Assembly (NCBI RefSeq): GCF_001642475.1
Contig: NW_019174024.1
Location: forward strand, 59,068-123,067
Reading direction: 5' to 3'
Length of the DNA: 64,000 bases
Source of the DNA: Fonsecaea monophora
Taxonomy: Eukaryota > Ascomycota > Eurotiomycetes > Chaetothyriales > Herpotrichiellaceae
The translations under genes and the position numbers were made by a program. This document shows positions 42,322 through 53,772 of the stretch, one piece after another. Under the pieces are notes generated by a model. The model searched no databases, was not told where the DNA came from, and saw only the letters and a program-made list of their open reading frames with translations. The number at the start of each line of letters is the position of its first letter. Within the stretch, counting starts at the first letter, position 1.

Positions 42322-44055
42322 GTTTGCAAAGGGTTCCAGCTAGAGTAAAAGTGGTGAAGAGGCGCAAGTAGGAGTGAGGTGGAGCACAATCTGTGTGAAG
42401 CAAATCTTTCGAGCTCGAGAACAGCTGTTGGCCTCTCTGTCTGTGTAGGTTTGTTGAAGATAAGTGACCCGGTTATCACAAAGAATGATGATTGGAAAGA
42501 GTGTCAAGACAGATCAGAATTGACTGTGGTAGTGTTGACAGCATCTTGGCGATTCGAGGTGATATGGACGCCAGGAAATCTGGCCAAGTTCGTTCGAGGC
42601 GAGGCTGAAAAATCGTGAAGTGAAGGTGAGGGTAAACTCGCTTCGAGGCATCCTTGGTCATTTGGTCGTTATCACACTTCATTCACCCAGATATCTTCAA
42701 TCAGTTCAGCACATGCTCCTTTAACAACATGAAGTGTTGCCACCTCAAGGCCCCACCAGGAGTCAGATCGGTAAACGGGTTGAACGCCTCAGTCACTGAT
42801 TTTGAAAACGCCTCACGGTTGAATTGGGTCGCTATCTCCCACATACTCATCCGCGATCCCAAATATTTACCGACGATGACATTGCTGGCACCATCCGTGT
42901 GTCCTGTCCATTGTATGACGATGTTATGTTCCCATGACAGCAGAGACAAAGCATCAAGTGACATAATCAGACATCGCAAGACTAAGACCTAATGTGAACA
43001 AAGCAAGATCATGTCGTTCCAATATGCCTTTATCATGGATTGAATTGGGAGTATAGCGTGCCCTCCGACCAGAAGGATACAAGGTAACGCGACGTCAGGC
43101 TGAGACTCTCCGGTTTCTCCCTATGACCTTGGTTGACGGTCATGCATTCCGGTGGATGGTGTCGATGCGCCATTGATTAGAGCTCTCAGTCTGGTCTGTT
43201 GGAAGACTTTCTTCGGTGGTTGTGAAGTCTACCTTTTGCGGGATGCATCTCTAACCCAGGCCAAGTACTCCTTTGAACAAATGCCGCACATCGCAGGAGC
43301 ATTGCCGGTTAAGGAATATCAGCCACTTGATGGTCTCCAGGCGCTGCACCTTGAGTGGGCTTAGCTGCGGATGCCTGTGTTGTTTCTGCTAGCAACCTCG
43401 AGGAGGGCTTGACTGAGCCATGGGTGAGCAATCCGGTCCAGAGTACAAAGTCAAGACTAGGGTGGTGACGGTGGTGCTGGTGCTGGTGCTGAGAGAAGAG
43501 AGAAGAGGCTGGGATTGCAAGGACGAAAGGTGCAGATGTCAAGCCGCCATCCGCAGGCAGAATCAGACTCGGCAAATTCAACTTCCCCTTTCTTTTGGCC
43601 GCCACGCCGCCTACAGACAATGCATCCATCGTCACTATTCATCAAGGCTCATCTCTACTCACAGTCCTACATACCACAACCTCATCGAACCATACGATTC
43701 TCCCGCATCGACTTTTATTCCACGACTGGATAAGACTATCCGCCTCGCCCCTGGTCGCTCACCGTTCCAGCTTTTCCGCGACAAGCTGCGAGAGCATCAC
43801 ATCCAACTGAACCCACCAGCGCCCCAGGAACCCCTCCACAACGTCAACTGGAACAGCCTCAATGCGTCTTACGTGCATAGATACTTGAGACGCGGTAGAC
43901 TATGGTGCAAAACAAAGAACCTCTGCTCAAGATGCTTTAGGAGCTGGAAAATGTCTGTTCTCTATCAGAATTGGCTGACGGACCTTGCTCTCTTCTTGTG
44001 GCTCGAGACTTCCAGTCTCTGTTGGCCTGGCCTCGTTCTTACTGACTTGTGGCTT
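42322..44055. other. 1.7-kb intergenic region
   Basis: Holds the promoter of the cupin gene at the left and the 3' flank of the dehydratase at the right. Two ORFs are noted but weak: minus 42701-42964 (called at low confidence) and plus 43420-44118 (rejected). Simple GGTGCT repeats lie near 43472-43490. Confidence 0.4.
42701..42964 (-). CDS. Possible 87-residue protein, unknown
   Basis: An ATG-initiated minus-strand frame with protein-like composition (SLDALSLLSWEHNIVIQW, SNVIVGKYLGSRMSMWEIA, FNPFTDLTPGGALRWQHF). No domain is recognised and no leader or splice evidence is available. It could be a chance ORF in the upstream region of the cupin gene. Confidence 0.25.
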   Translation of the reverse strand: MSLDALSLLSWEHNIVIQWTGHTDGASNVIVGKYLGSRMSMWEIATQFNREAFSKSVTEAFNPFTDLTPGGALRWQHFMLLKEHVLN

Positions 44056-45864
44056 TCAGAACAGATCTGTGACAGCCCCATGACTGGCATCACTGACGAG
44101 CGCTGCATATTTTGCTAGTGTGCCCCTCGTTACTGCCGGCTTGGGAGGTTTCCACTCCTTTCGACGTCTTTCCAGCTCCTCGTCACTGACATCCATCGAG
44201 ATACTGTTTTTCTCGGCATCGATTGTCACTTCATCACCATCTTTGACCAACGCAATCGGCCCACCAACGGCTGCCTCGGGACAAACGTGGCCCACGATAA
44301 ATCCGTGTGACGCACCCGAGTACCGTCCATCAGTCACAAGAGCGACGTTCGTGAGACCTGCCCCCATGATGGCTGCACTGGCCTTTAGCTGCTCCGGCAT
44401 CCCTGGCCCACCCTTGGGTCCCTCATATCTGACGATGAGCACAAGATTCTCTCCACGTGGTATCGCACCTCTATTCAGCGCATCGTTCAATTCAGCCTCC
44501 TTTTCAAAACACCTCGCCTTTCCTGTGAATCGAAGGCCTTCTTTTCCTGTGATCTTTGCCACCGCCCCGGCAGGTGCAAAATTGCCTTTGAGAATCTGAA
44601 TGTGCCCGCTCTCCTTGATGGGGTTTTTTAGGCTCTTAATGATGACTTGATCGCTGGGGAGGCTGGGCCAGCTCGCGACATTCTCAGCCAGGGTCTTACC
44701 GGTTACTGTCAAAATGGAGCCGTCGAGCATGCCCGCTGCGATCAGGAGTTTCTGTACACTTGGCACGCCCCCGATCTCGTAGAGATCTGCCATGGAATAT
44801 CTTCCCGATGGTGCAAGATCTGCGAGGAAGGGGATCTTATTGCTCACGCGCTGGAAGTCATCGAGGGTGAGCTCCACACCTGCGGTGACAGCCATGGCGA
44901 GCAAGTGGAGGACCGCGTTGGTACTTCCTCCTAGGGCCATGGTTATGACGAGTGCGTTCTCGAATGATTTGGGGGTCAAAAGTTTCTTTGGTGTGATGTC
45001 CTGTTCCAGGCAGACTTTAATGGCATCTGCGGCTTTGGCACATTCGCGCATTTTAGCTGGCGAACTCGCTGGTGTCGAACTCGATCCCGGCAGCGATAAT
45101 CCCATTGACTCGATTGCTGTGGCCATGGTGTTGGCGGTGTACATGCCACCACAGGCCCCGGCACCCGGACAGGCATGCCTTTCAAGATCCTCCATGATCT
45201 CGTCTTTGGTCTTGGATGTGTCACCCCCATCGTCCGGTTGACGCAGGGTATTGAACGTGTACGCACCAAATGCCTCGTAACAGGTGGCGACGTTGATGGG
45301 CCGGCGCAAAGTCTCCGAGTATCCTTTGTCGATTGTCCCTCCGTAAATCATCAAACTCGGTCTGTTATGCCTCGTCATTCCCATGATACAACCCGGCATG
45401 TTCTTGTCGCAGCCAGGAATGGTGATGTTGGCATCATGAGCTTGGGCACATGTCACCGTCTCGACCGAGTCGGCGATGATCTCGCGAGTTTGCAAACTGA
45501 AACGCATTCCTTGGTTTCCCATGGTGATGGCATCGCTCACACCGATGGTGTTGTACTGCCAACCCAGCATTCCACGAGCATTGACGGCCTTCTTGACCTC
45601 CTTGCCCAGGTCCAGAAGGTGCATATTGCAGGGATTTCCTTCCCACCAAACACTGGCGATGCCGACATGAGGAGCCGTCTGCATTGCTTGTCTGTCTGGC
45701 ACGCCCGCGGCGAAGAGCATAGCCTGTGCCCCGGGGAAGTCATGCTGACGAGTCAAATGCGTTGAGTAGCGATTGAGCATGGGCTTGCCATCGACGCCGG
45801 TGGGCTCCGAAGAGCGCACGAAGTCGAGGTAGCGCGGTTCCTGGAAGCCACCTGTTTTATCCAT
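44056..45864 (-). CDS. Dihydroxy-acid dehydratase family enzyme (IlvD/Edd), no obvious mitochondrial presequence
   Basis: A single exon from ATG 45864 encodes 602 residues and covers the whole IlvD fold. The three expected iron-sulfur cysteines are present: Cys79 in WWEGNPCNMH, Cys152 in PGCDKNMPGC and Cys238 in ACPGAGACGGMY. FNTIGVSD-type QYNTIGVSDAITMGNQGMR, MALGGSTNAVLHLLAMA and TDGRYSGASHGFIVGH are classic. DHAD makes 2-keto acids from dihydroxy acids in valine, isoleucine and pantothenate synthesis. The first 30 residues (MDKTGGFQEPRYLDFV) are acidic, not a typical mitochondrial presequence, which differs from the housekeeping Ilv3 of fungi. This may therefore be a paralogue, perhaps cytosolic, or a sugar-acid dehydratase relative. 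It is divergent from a Zn2Cys6 regulator with 637 bp between starts. Confidence 0.93.
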   Translation of the reverse strand: MDKTGGFQEPRYLDFVRSSEPTGVDGKPMLNRYSTHLTRQHDFPGAQAMLFAAGVPDRQAMQTAPHVGIASVWWEGNPCNMHLLDLGKEVKKAVNARGMLGWQYNTIGVSDAITMGNQGMRFSLQTREIIADSVETVTCAQAHDANITIPGCDKNMPGCIMGMTRHNRPSLMIYGGTIDKGYSETLRRPINVATCYEAFGAYTFNTLRQPDDGGDTSKTKDEIMEDLERHACPGAGACGGMYTANTMATAIESMGLSLPGSSSTPASSPAKMRECAKAADAIKVCLEQDITPKKLLTPKSFENALVITMALGGSTNAVLHLLAMAVTAGVELTLDDFQRVSNKIPFLADLAPSGRYSMADLYEIGGVPSVQKLLIAAGMLDGSILTVTGKTLAENVASWPSLPSDQVIIKSLKNPIKESGHIQILKGNFAPAGAVAKITGKEGLRFTGKARCFEKEAELNDALNRGAIPRGENLVLIVRYEGPKGGPGMPEQLKASAAIMGAGLTNVALVTDGRYSGASHGFIVGHVCPEAAVGGPIALVKDGDEVTIDAEKNSISMDVSDEELERRRKEWKPPKPAVTRGTLAKYAALVSDASHGAVTDLF

Positions 45865-46501
45865 CTTGAAAGATTGTCTTGCTCTTGACGCTCAGTCCTG
45901 CACGCGATTGAAAGGGAAGACCGTATGACAGGCGATGCTCGGGAATTAGAAATGATGGGCCAATGTCAAAGACACTTTCGGTGATAGATTTGCCAGGGCC
46001 GAGGGTGGGGGATCTCGAGCTCCCAGCGACGATGCTGTCTGTGGTTTCTGACGGATGCAACAGAAACTTTGTGACTGGAAAATTCCAGGCCGGGAAGAAC
46101 CTTCGAAATACAAGACGTTCGATTGGCAGAATCCGTTGCTCCATTGCTCACTCTGGCATTCATGATCCTCTGGATTCCCCACATTGTCATATTGGTTTCT
46201 CGGAGTTGACGCCGAACGAGGGGAATTGATCAGATGAGGGTTGGAGGGGCAGACAAGGCTGCAGTTCCTAGGCTTAAGCGTGCTTGTTTGCACTGTTTGC
46301 ATCATAAGGTGTGATTGCACTGTTTTGTACGTTTGTCAGTTTTCCCTCTGCAAACGACGTCACTCGACATCGAGTTGCGACCCCATTTCTATCCAACAAG
46401 TTGGACGCTTAAAGCCCCTTTTGACCCACCTTATTTCCTGTCACGACAGTTGCCGTGTGATTCACAGGCAAGATACCCATCCGCAAAGGGTCACGGACCA
46501 G
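45865..46501. promoter_or_regulatory. 637-bp divergent promoter of the dehydratase and the Zn2Cys6 gene
   Basis: The only intergenic space for both promoters. 46300-46420 contains TTTGTACGTTTG and a TCACTCGACATCGAG segment but no clear CGG-spaced palindrome that I can define as the regulator's site. Confidence 0.5.
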
Positions 46502-48055
46502 ATGCCGCTTCCGCAGAATCCGCGGCAAAGGAGATGGGCCCCAAAAGTAAGGACTGGTTGTAAGACTTGCAAGTAAGTACGCGAGTTATCTGGAGTTTCC
46601 TCACCGCGGTGACAACTCTAGGAAACGCCGGAAACGCTGCGACGAAGGGAAGCCGTATTGCATGAGGTAACGACAGCCCGATCACCAGCTATCATATCCT
46701 AACGTCGACCAAGATGTTTGAATGACAAGTTCCATTGTGACGGATACGAACCTTCAAAGACCTGGCTGTTTGAGCCATCTAAAAAGGATAAAGTCGACAA
46801 TTCAAAACGAGAATCAAGCTCGGTGCAGGCATTTCTGTCACACCAAGAGTGCCACAGGCCCTCTGTAATTGCAAGAAATAACAATCAGGCTCTTTCCAAT
46901 CCCTCCAGGATCCTTGCCGAACCTTCGACCCCGTGGACGATGGACGTGGACCACAGCTACACCCAGTTGTTCCTCTGCAAAACCGCGCCTCTTCTCTCTT
47001 CCACCAGAAAATGGCGTCATTTCTGGCAATCCATCGTCCCACAAGTTGCCTGGGCGAACCCATCCGTCCATCATGCAATGATAGCGGTCGCGGCGACTTT
47101 TGACTCTTATATTTCGGGGATTGATCACACCGTCCTGATACTGGAGCGGAGATCCCAAGCTGTTCGTGCATTTACAACCCAGCCTCCTTCATGGGATGTC
47201 GCGTTGATCGTCTGCCGACTGTTCTCCGCAATGGCTCAGTGCAACGAGGATTTCACGGCCGCCATGGCGCACATGAAGAGCGGGGAGAATATTCTCAGAG
47301 AAGCGACCCGAAATGAACATACAGGGTCCGAAATTGTTCGGCTAATGGCTGCGACCTTTTTTGGTCTATCAGCCGACACAAACAATGATATTAGTGTTAT
47401 GGATCGATTCCCTCCGAGCAAGCGCCGAGCCTGTCTTGAGCTGAAGGTTATAGGCGCTGACTATGCAAGGCTCATACGCCGAATAGCGCAATTGCGCCTT
47501 CAAGACGTCGACACGCCGACGATGGGGTTCCTCTCAGTTGCCTTTACCACGATGAACCAAGCCATCAGCTCTGCCATGTACCCAGACCTCCTGGTATTTT
47601 CTGAAGACGACGGGGTCGTGCCTGCGGCCGAGGTCCGCACCAAGCTGGTACGGGAAGATTCTTTGGTGACCATGGACGAGCTAATCATCATGTATCCTTG
47701 TCTATGCTATGAGCTAGAACACTACCTGGATGGCATAGCCACGGGCACGGGCATTCCAATGGCGTCATCTCTCAATGATCTCAAGAAGCGACTCAGAGTC
47801 CTCGTGGACAATTACGTCGTGCAGGCGTCAGAGATCGAGCCGCGCATGACGGCCGGCACATTTTGGCTCGACGACTGGGGGGTCCCGGGGTGCTTGATGC
47901 ACAGGCACCTCGACCGACCGCAGACAGGCGTTAGTCCGTGTCTGGGGCAAGAGGGGGTGGGCGCCGGTCCTGAGGATCAAGACCCCGTCCTGCGTGAGAG
48001 GAGAGAGTACTACCACGAACACGTCTGTCAGTATCGGAGTGGTTTCATGTGTTGA
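46502..48055 (+). CDS. Zn2Cys6 fungal transcription factor
   Basis: Three exons (46502-46572, 46622-46666, 46714-48055) encode 485 residues. Introns of 49 and 47 nt (donors GTAAGT, GTAACG; the second with CTAAC branch) interrupt the zinc-cluster codons. The spliced cluster is perfect: Cys20, 23, 30, 37, 40 and 47, with GCKTCKKRRKRCDEGKPYC then MRCLNDKFHCDGY. The rest is a helical effector domain (YTQLFLCKTAPLLSS, WRHFWQSIVPQVAWANPSV, HHAMIAVAATFDSYISG, MAHMKSGENILREATRN) typical of regulators described with secondary metabolism or nutrient genes. Being divergent from the dehydratase paralogue, it may regulate it; this is inference. The C-terminal 60 residues are poorly conserved-looking. Confidence 0.9.
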
Positions 48056-48635
48056 CCTGGTCTGGTTCGAGTGTCATCAGTCATATGAACTCGACTTTTT
48101 GGCTCTTTTTGAAGCTTCATCACCACCTCCCTCTTTCCCCTTCAGAGCCCGTTCAGAAGATTTTCAAGTCATTGGGTTTGTTTTTTTGTCATATCACATT
48201 GGTATATAAAATCTGCTGTTTCTCTGGGTATCTCTTCTCCTTTTGGAAAAAAACCGTTTTCACACGCGCGCCCCTTTTTGCTTTTCCCTTCCCACCCATC
48301 AGCAGACGTCTTTAGCGGGCGATATGCAAAATAAAAAAAGGCTCTCTATACACTCAACGCTCGACGCTCATTGATCGAGCCCCATTCCTGCCCTTATCCT
48401 CTCCTCTCCTGTCTGGCAAGAACACGTACAAGGCAGACAAAAAGCCCACAAGCACAAAAAAAGGGTCGTTAAGGAGAGACATGAAAGGGTATCCAACAAC
48501 TCCCGACGGCCATGGATAAGAGAAGTTATTCTCCGATGGCCACATTCCCTTTTTTCCCCCTTCCTCTTGGCCATCCCTAGAACTCTCCACACACCTAGGG
48601 ATGTCCACCCACGGCTTCCTGCCTCAAGGGCACGT
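48056..48635. other. Intergenic 3' flanks
   Basis: 580 bp between convergent stops, T-rich at 48170-48260. No gene. Confidence 0.55.
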
Positions 48636-50178
48636 TTACTGGATAATAGAAGGGAACGACGGGGCAACTGGTTGAATGTCAGTAATTTGAAATCCCAAAA
48701 GACTTGCGAAAGGGCAGCCACTCACTCTCCATGATGGCAGGGCCAAAGAGCACTTCGTTGGCACTCAGGCTTCTGCCGGAAATGTCGACGATCGTTATGA
48801 AAATGAACACTTGGCCGCCACCGATACTGCCTGGGATGCTGACGTTGATACTTCCGTCACTTCCAAAGACGGCCTGTACCGAGACCACCTCGAGGCCGGC
48901 AATAAACGTCACAAAGACGACTTCGACTCGAGAGAAGTCATGGTGCGACTTGGAAAAGTCTGGAATGAGTTGAAGAGACGAGCCAGCACCGGGGGCGGAG
49001 CAAGATGAGGCAGAGCCACCGTTTGTGCGCGCCTCGAGAGCGGTGCTGCGTCGTGCATAGGCAGGTGTGGATGTGGCCATCGAGGCCATATCCGTGGTCG
49101 TGGTCGTTGTAGTTGTGACTGACGCAGCGGCCTCGGCGGTCGCCATATCCATAGTTGTGGTAGTGGTTGTTGAGTAGTCGGCCGAGTCAGTGGTGGTGGT
49201 AGAGGTGGTGGTGGTGGTGGTGGTGGTTGTCGACGTGCTGTCGTAGGCCGCTGTTGTGGTTGTCGAGTCTGTGGCATCAGCTCCATACGCGCTTGTGGTG
49301 TCCGTGGCAGTTTCGATGTTGGCCACAACGGTAGCATAGTTGACGGATTCCGTGGAGAAACTTTCGCTGCTACCACTCTCGTCGAAGCAGGCCTGGGAGT
49401 TGGTCTTCAAGCCGGGAAACGCAGTGAATGGCAGCGGTGGATTGTCGGCAGGGCAGGAGACGATGAACTGCGAGGCAATGGTAAAGACCGAATTGGGGTC
49501 AAGAGGCTTGAAAGGTTCTCCGTTAGTCCAAGTTTATCGCTCAAACAGCCATCTGTACCAAAAGGGAGGTTAGACTTACAGTTGTAAATGGATTGGGGGC
49601 GGCAATTGCACCGAGCGAGCTTCTCTGCGAACTGGTATGCAATGCCTCCGTGGCCATAATACTGGCAGCTACCGAAAGGATATCTCGCGACCCGATGAAG
49701 GGCGCCGCTCCGAGATAAGCACTGGTTCCCACAGATTCCAGGATGGCGCTCACAGTGACGAAGCTGGCAACGTCCGTCACTGGGAAGCTATACTGGCAAG
49801 GTTGGACCGGTCGAACACCGGCAGATTCAATCGCAGCGATGAGGAACTCAACGTGTGCCGATTCGTCCGACGCTATGAATTCAAGGTTGAGGAAGAATGC
49901 CTCGTCAAAGCCGGCATTGACAAAGTCCTGCAACTTGAAGCTGCTAAAGGCTTCCTTGTAGAAGGTGTTTTCAAGGTGCTCGAGCTATTCAGGATGGGTT
50001 AGATTGCTGAGGTCCGTCTCAAGGATAGAGCTTGACAGAAGGGACTACCTACCGTTAGAGCAAATTGCAAGATGGTGATGTCAACCTCGGAGAAGCTGCC
50101 ACCACGCTTGGTAACAGGATGGGCCAACGTCAAGCCGGCGAAGAGGGTGCTCAGACCAGAAAGAGTGAATGCTTTCAT
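48636..50178 (-). CDS. Rds1-like secreted ferritin-fold protein with a Thr-rich region
   Basis: Four exons (50178-50053, 49984-49580, 49506-48726, 48667-48636) encode 447 residues. Donors are GTAGGT, GTAAGT and GTGAGT; the last intron has a CTGAC branch and gives the end MEIAPSFPSIIQ. A signal peptide (MKAFTLSGLSTLFAGLTLA) is followed by HPVTKR, a possible Kex2 site. Residues about 26-165 form the Ferritin_2-like helical bundle (SEVDITILQFALTLEHLENT, FKLQDFVNAGFDEAFFLNLE, FIASDESAHVEFLIAAIESAG). Then comes a low-complexity Thr/Ala/Asp region with runs of Thr (about 225-310) and a C-terminal beta-rich segment (VEVVFVTFIAGLEVVSVQAVF). Rds1-type proteins are known as stress- or starvation-induced in fungi. 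Iron binding is not established. Confidence 0.88.
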
Positions 50179-51764
50179 TTTGAGGGAGGAATGGGGTTCT
50201 GTGGGAGCGCGACTGATATCAAAGGGATATGACGGAAGACGTATGAATGAGAGTGTCCAGCACACGGTCAGGCAAAAGCAGAGCTTGTCAAAAGCTTGGT
50301 GAATGGAATGAAAGGCAGACTTGTCAAAAGCCTCGTAGAAAAGAATGACTTATCAAAAGTCTTTTGAAGGAAGGACTGTAAGCTGAGTGCTGGTTGGAAG
50401 AAGTGCTGATCGATATCATTCTGGCCATCAGAGGGAGGGTTATATACATAGTCTCTGCCATACCAGACAGCTTCCAAGAAGGAAGTGTGAAGATCCGAGC
50501 ATCGCCTGCTCGCTCATCCATCTCGGTAACCCGTACGGAGTTCATCATGTCAGCAAAAGTGTTCAACTCACTACAAATTTTGACACCGGATCATGGAAGG
50601 TGTTTGTTTCAACTTTCCCAGTGGTGTTGTATCAAGGAGCAATATCTCGAGGGGGCAAGAAAAAAGGAGCCCTGTATCTCATTCATGGGGTAAGCGTGCC
50701 CAAGCTATCTCTCGGAAGTTGATAGTTGCCGGGAGAAAGGCGTTGAGATTCCCGCAGTGATCTGCGCCAGGAGGAAGGGCAAGGGGAATGTTTGCGCAGG
50801 GCTAACACCTAGGTCGAGATCTGGGGAGGGGGCCCAGAACCTGACCGAGCCAGTGCCTATTCCATTTCGGGTGGTTATTGCAGAATTCACTGAACGTCGC
50901 GAATGATTGCAATTTTAACTGCGACACCGGAGGAGCCTGAGGAAGCGGTATGAGGCCAGGGCGGGGAGGGCGTGTAAATCCAGCGGCTGTCTTCTTGACC
51001 GTTGTGGCAGGTACCAGCCACAGTGGTAACTTTGAAACAGTTTATGTCTCTCAGTGGCTCAAAAGAAAATGGCAGAGGGAGATGGTGACCGGAGGGTTGA
51101 ACAACCGAACAATGGTGAAGCTGTTGACATGTTTCAGCGACAAGAAGGCGCGACAATGCCAAGCCTGAGCACGTGAATCCAACAAAGCTTGGCATGAGCT
51201 TCGGCTCAGAGCTTCAACAGCAGTCTATACCTATTTGAGAGAACCTGACGTCAGTGGGGCGATGCTCGAAGATCCCCAGCTCGGGCCCTGGTGGCCCTGG
51301 CTTTCTCCCTGTGCCTCATCCAACATCATTGTAGATCAACCTTGTTTTACTTTTGCTCAAAGTCCTGTTCAGCTCCCTGTGTACACTTCTCAGCTCACTA
51401 CCCATTTGCCCTGCATAGCCCGGGAACTCACATCAGTGGTTCATCTGACAATCCCATTGGTTCATTGCTGGAACATCGTCTCCGCTATGATGTATGCTGG
51501 TATTTCGCAGCACGCCTTGATTGTCCGATCTTTCCCTCTATCAATTCTGGTATGAATACTGGCAGCATGTGCAATGTACAATGGCCAATGCCGTGAGAGA
51601 CAGTCGAATTTAACTATAAAGATAAGCCAGCTGGCGCCCTTTTCTCCAACCCTATCCCTACACCTGGACTTTCACTGCATATCCGCATTCTGTGGCCCTT
51701 TACAAAACAATCAAAACCATTTCTGGCAAGAAGAAAAAGCATAACCTCTTGTAACACAGACAAC
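50179..51764. other. 1.6-kb divergent promoter region
   Basis: Separates the Rds1-like gene (minus) from the 65-residue gene (plus). A minus-strand TATATAA at 50440-50446 lies about 260 nt upstream of the Rds1-like ATG, and a plus-strand CTATAAAG near 51615 lies about 150 nt upstream of 51765; both could be TATA boxes. No gene is seen between. Confidence 0.5.
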
Positions 51765-52431
51765 ATGAACAACCAAGGACAAGCAGCTGGACAGAAGGAG
51801 GACTACCTCGACAAGGGTAACTCGATTCCTCACCTCCCTTTTCTTTCCCTTTGAGCTACGGGGGGACTAATCGGTCTCTTTTTGCGCACAGGTCTCGATG
51901 CCGTGGAGAAAAAGTTTGGCCAAGGTACATTTCACACATTTCTTCTCTCTCGGTCTGCGTCGTCTCTTCTGTACCACTCCTCGCAAAGTCTCGTCAAATA
52001 CCGGGGAAATGCATATACTCTAAAGACTCATCCTGACCTTGTTCCCTCGATCAGGCAAAATCGACCCCGCAAAGCAAAGGGGCGTCAACGAAAAGATCAC
52101 CGACAAGGCGCGAGATATGTTTGAAAAGGCCACTGGGAAAGACGTTCCTGACAAGGTACGTTATGTGCTCATTCACAAAGCTGCCTGTTCAATTCCCCAA
52201 CCTTACGGACTTGGGTGCATTATATATCGCGCACATCGTTCCTCGCCCAACGTCGTCAATATAAGAAGTGTGCTGGGAACAAAAAATGTAGTGAAGACAA
52301 GCTGGGTTGGAAGACTGGGGGACACCATCACACTTGGCATCTATCTCGACAATTGTGTTTGCGCTATTATGCCCCAGACATTAACAAGTCTATGACTAAC
52401 ACTGTGTACATCTCCACAGGTCAGCAACTAA
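51765..52431 (+). CDS. Small four-exon protein of 65 residues, unknown function
   Basis: Exons 51765-51816, 51892-51924, 52055-52155 and 52420-52431 encode 65 residues; the last exon adds only Val-Ser-Asn. Donors are GTAACT, GTACAT and GTACGT, the final intron is 264 nt, and all phases agree. The chain is hydrophilic and helical: QGQAAGQKEDYLDKGLDAVE, KKFGQGKIDPAKQRGVNEK, ITDKARDMFEKATGKDVPDK. The order EDYLDKGLDAVEKKF followed by NEKITDKARDMFEKATG looks like a small family widespread in fungi and perhaps stress-linked, but I cannot name it. The gene would be missed by ORF-length filters, because no exon exceeds 101 nt. Confidence 0.8.
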
Positions 52432-53202
52432 TGTGTGGTGTTGATGCTCGATCACTGCAAGGTACCGAGGACTCATGGCGAACCTGGGGGATTCGTTCCC
52501 TCAGTCAAGATGGAAAGTGAATTAAATGTTATCAATTGAATGTCCAAATATTTGTCTTCAGAAAAAACATTTTCCCGTGTAAGCTACGATCTATTTTTTC
52601 TATACCGGCGTTAAGGTGTCATGCCACGGTGCTGGTGCTGTTTACCCTTCGAAACCACCCAGGCGAAGCGTCGTGAGTCAGCATACACAGAATGTCATGA
52701 CTGGTTGCTGACTCCCCAGAACTTCGGCCACAAGCATGTTGTCAGAAAATCATCTGTAATCCTCCTGTCCTGTTATAGCCGATCAGTCCACAGAAGTTTT
52801 TTCCGCCGTAGTTGAAGTCCATGGAATTTGTAGTTACACTCTTAGCAGCTCCGTGGTTGGGCTCATGGGAGCGTGTGCACAAACAACATACCTCGGAAAC
52901 GGCGGATCTTCTCTTCGACTCCGGAACTCGGTTGATGTCCCTTGGATGAGCATGTCCGTTGATCTCACACAAACATGCCCATTGCCAAACCAGCCCGTTC
53001 TATGCGCTCTGTAGTGGACCGATCACGGACATCATCATCCGATAACAACTTTCCATTGCCCCTGCCACCACCGTCAGCACCGTCAACCCAATTCTCCCTT
53101 TGTTTCGGAGGCCGCATTGTCATAGGGTGAGATAGGCCTGATGCATGACGTGTCATGCCGGGAGAGAAACCCGCCACCACTCGGAACCAAATTGGAAGGT
53201 AA
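52432..53202. other. Intergenic, no gene supported
   Basis: 771 bp. Minus ORFs reaching to 52965 lie downstream of the degraded frame at 53203-53772 and have no domain. Confidence 0.4.
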
Positions 53203-53772
53203 TTAAACCGACCGGTCCAGTCCCGTACCGTTGCAGTGCCAAGGCCAATGGAGTGATGGTGGATCCTGCCAGGCCCGCGAACGAATGATTGTCGTCCCTC
53301 TCCACCAAGCAACCTCAAAGTTTTCCCTTCTGAACCAAGTCCCCCTGCATCGCAGTTTGAGAATTCTGCCATCTTCGTTGCCCTTCATGAGCTGGACGCG
53401 GTACGAGTGGTTGACCCGCGGATCGCCCATGATCGGGTAGCGCGTGAGGAATCAGCCTCTCTTTCGCACACTCTGCAGGAACACCCCTTCGCCCAAACCC
53501 AACCCACCTCGCGGAATTCTTTTGGCGGCCGATTCCCGTGGGGATGATGGGCCATACAGCCACACTCCATCGGCGATGGTCAGTTGCAGATCATGCTCTC
53601 TTCAGAGCAAAATCTCCGTGATGATCAGGGAAAGTATTTCTCCCCCTTGACGTGGCAGCATGGCTTGTGCACAGGGCTTGTCCCACAGTTGAGATTTCTG
53701 CGCAGGGTCGAGCTTCGAGACCTTGAAATCGTCCTGGTGCCAAGTCTGGAATGTCCAGTCCAGGTCCATCAA
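53203..53772 (-). pseudogene. Coding-like minus-strand frame with two in-frame TGA stops
   Basis: One frame reads as protein for 190 codons with stops only at TGA 53604-53602 and TGA 53454-53452 before TAA 53205-53203. The first part has high GC at third positions. Its pieces include MDLDWTFQTWHQDDFKVSKL, DPAQKSQLWDKPCAQAMLPR, LQLTIADGVWLYGPSS and DPRVNHSYRVQLMKGNEDGR. It could be a broken gene, or exons of the preceding Zn2Cys6 gene (a possible junction is donor 53864, acceptor 53773). I do not recognise the family. Both interruptions are TGA, which C-to-T change of CGA would give. Confidence 0.4.

Noticed and set aside
43420..44118. Plus-strand 232-codon ATG frame overlapping the 3' end of the dehydratase gene
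   Set aside because: It starts in a GGTGCT repeat, has no recognisable domain, changes character along its length and is antisense to a sure gene at the end. It could still be a rapidly evolving gene; RNA-seq would decide.
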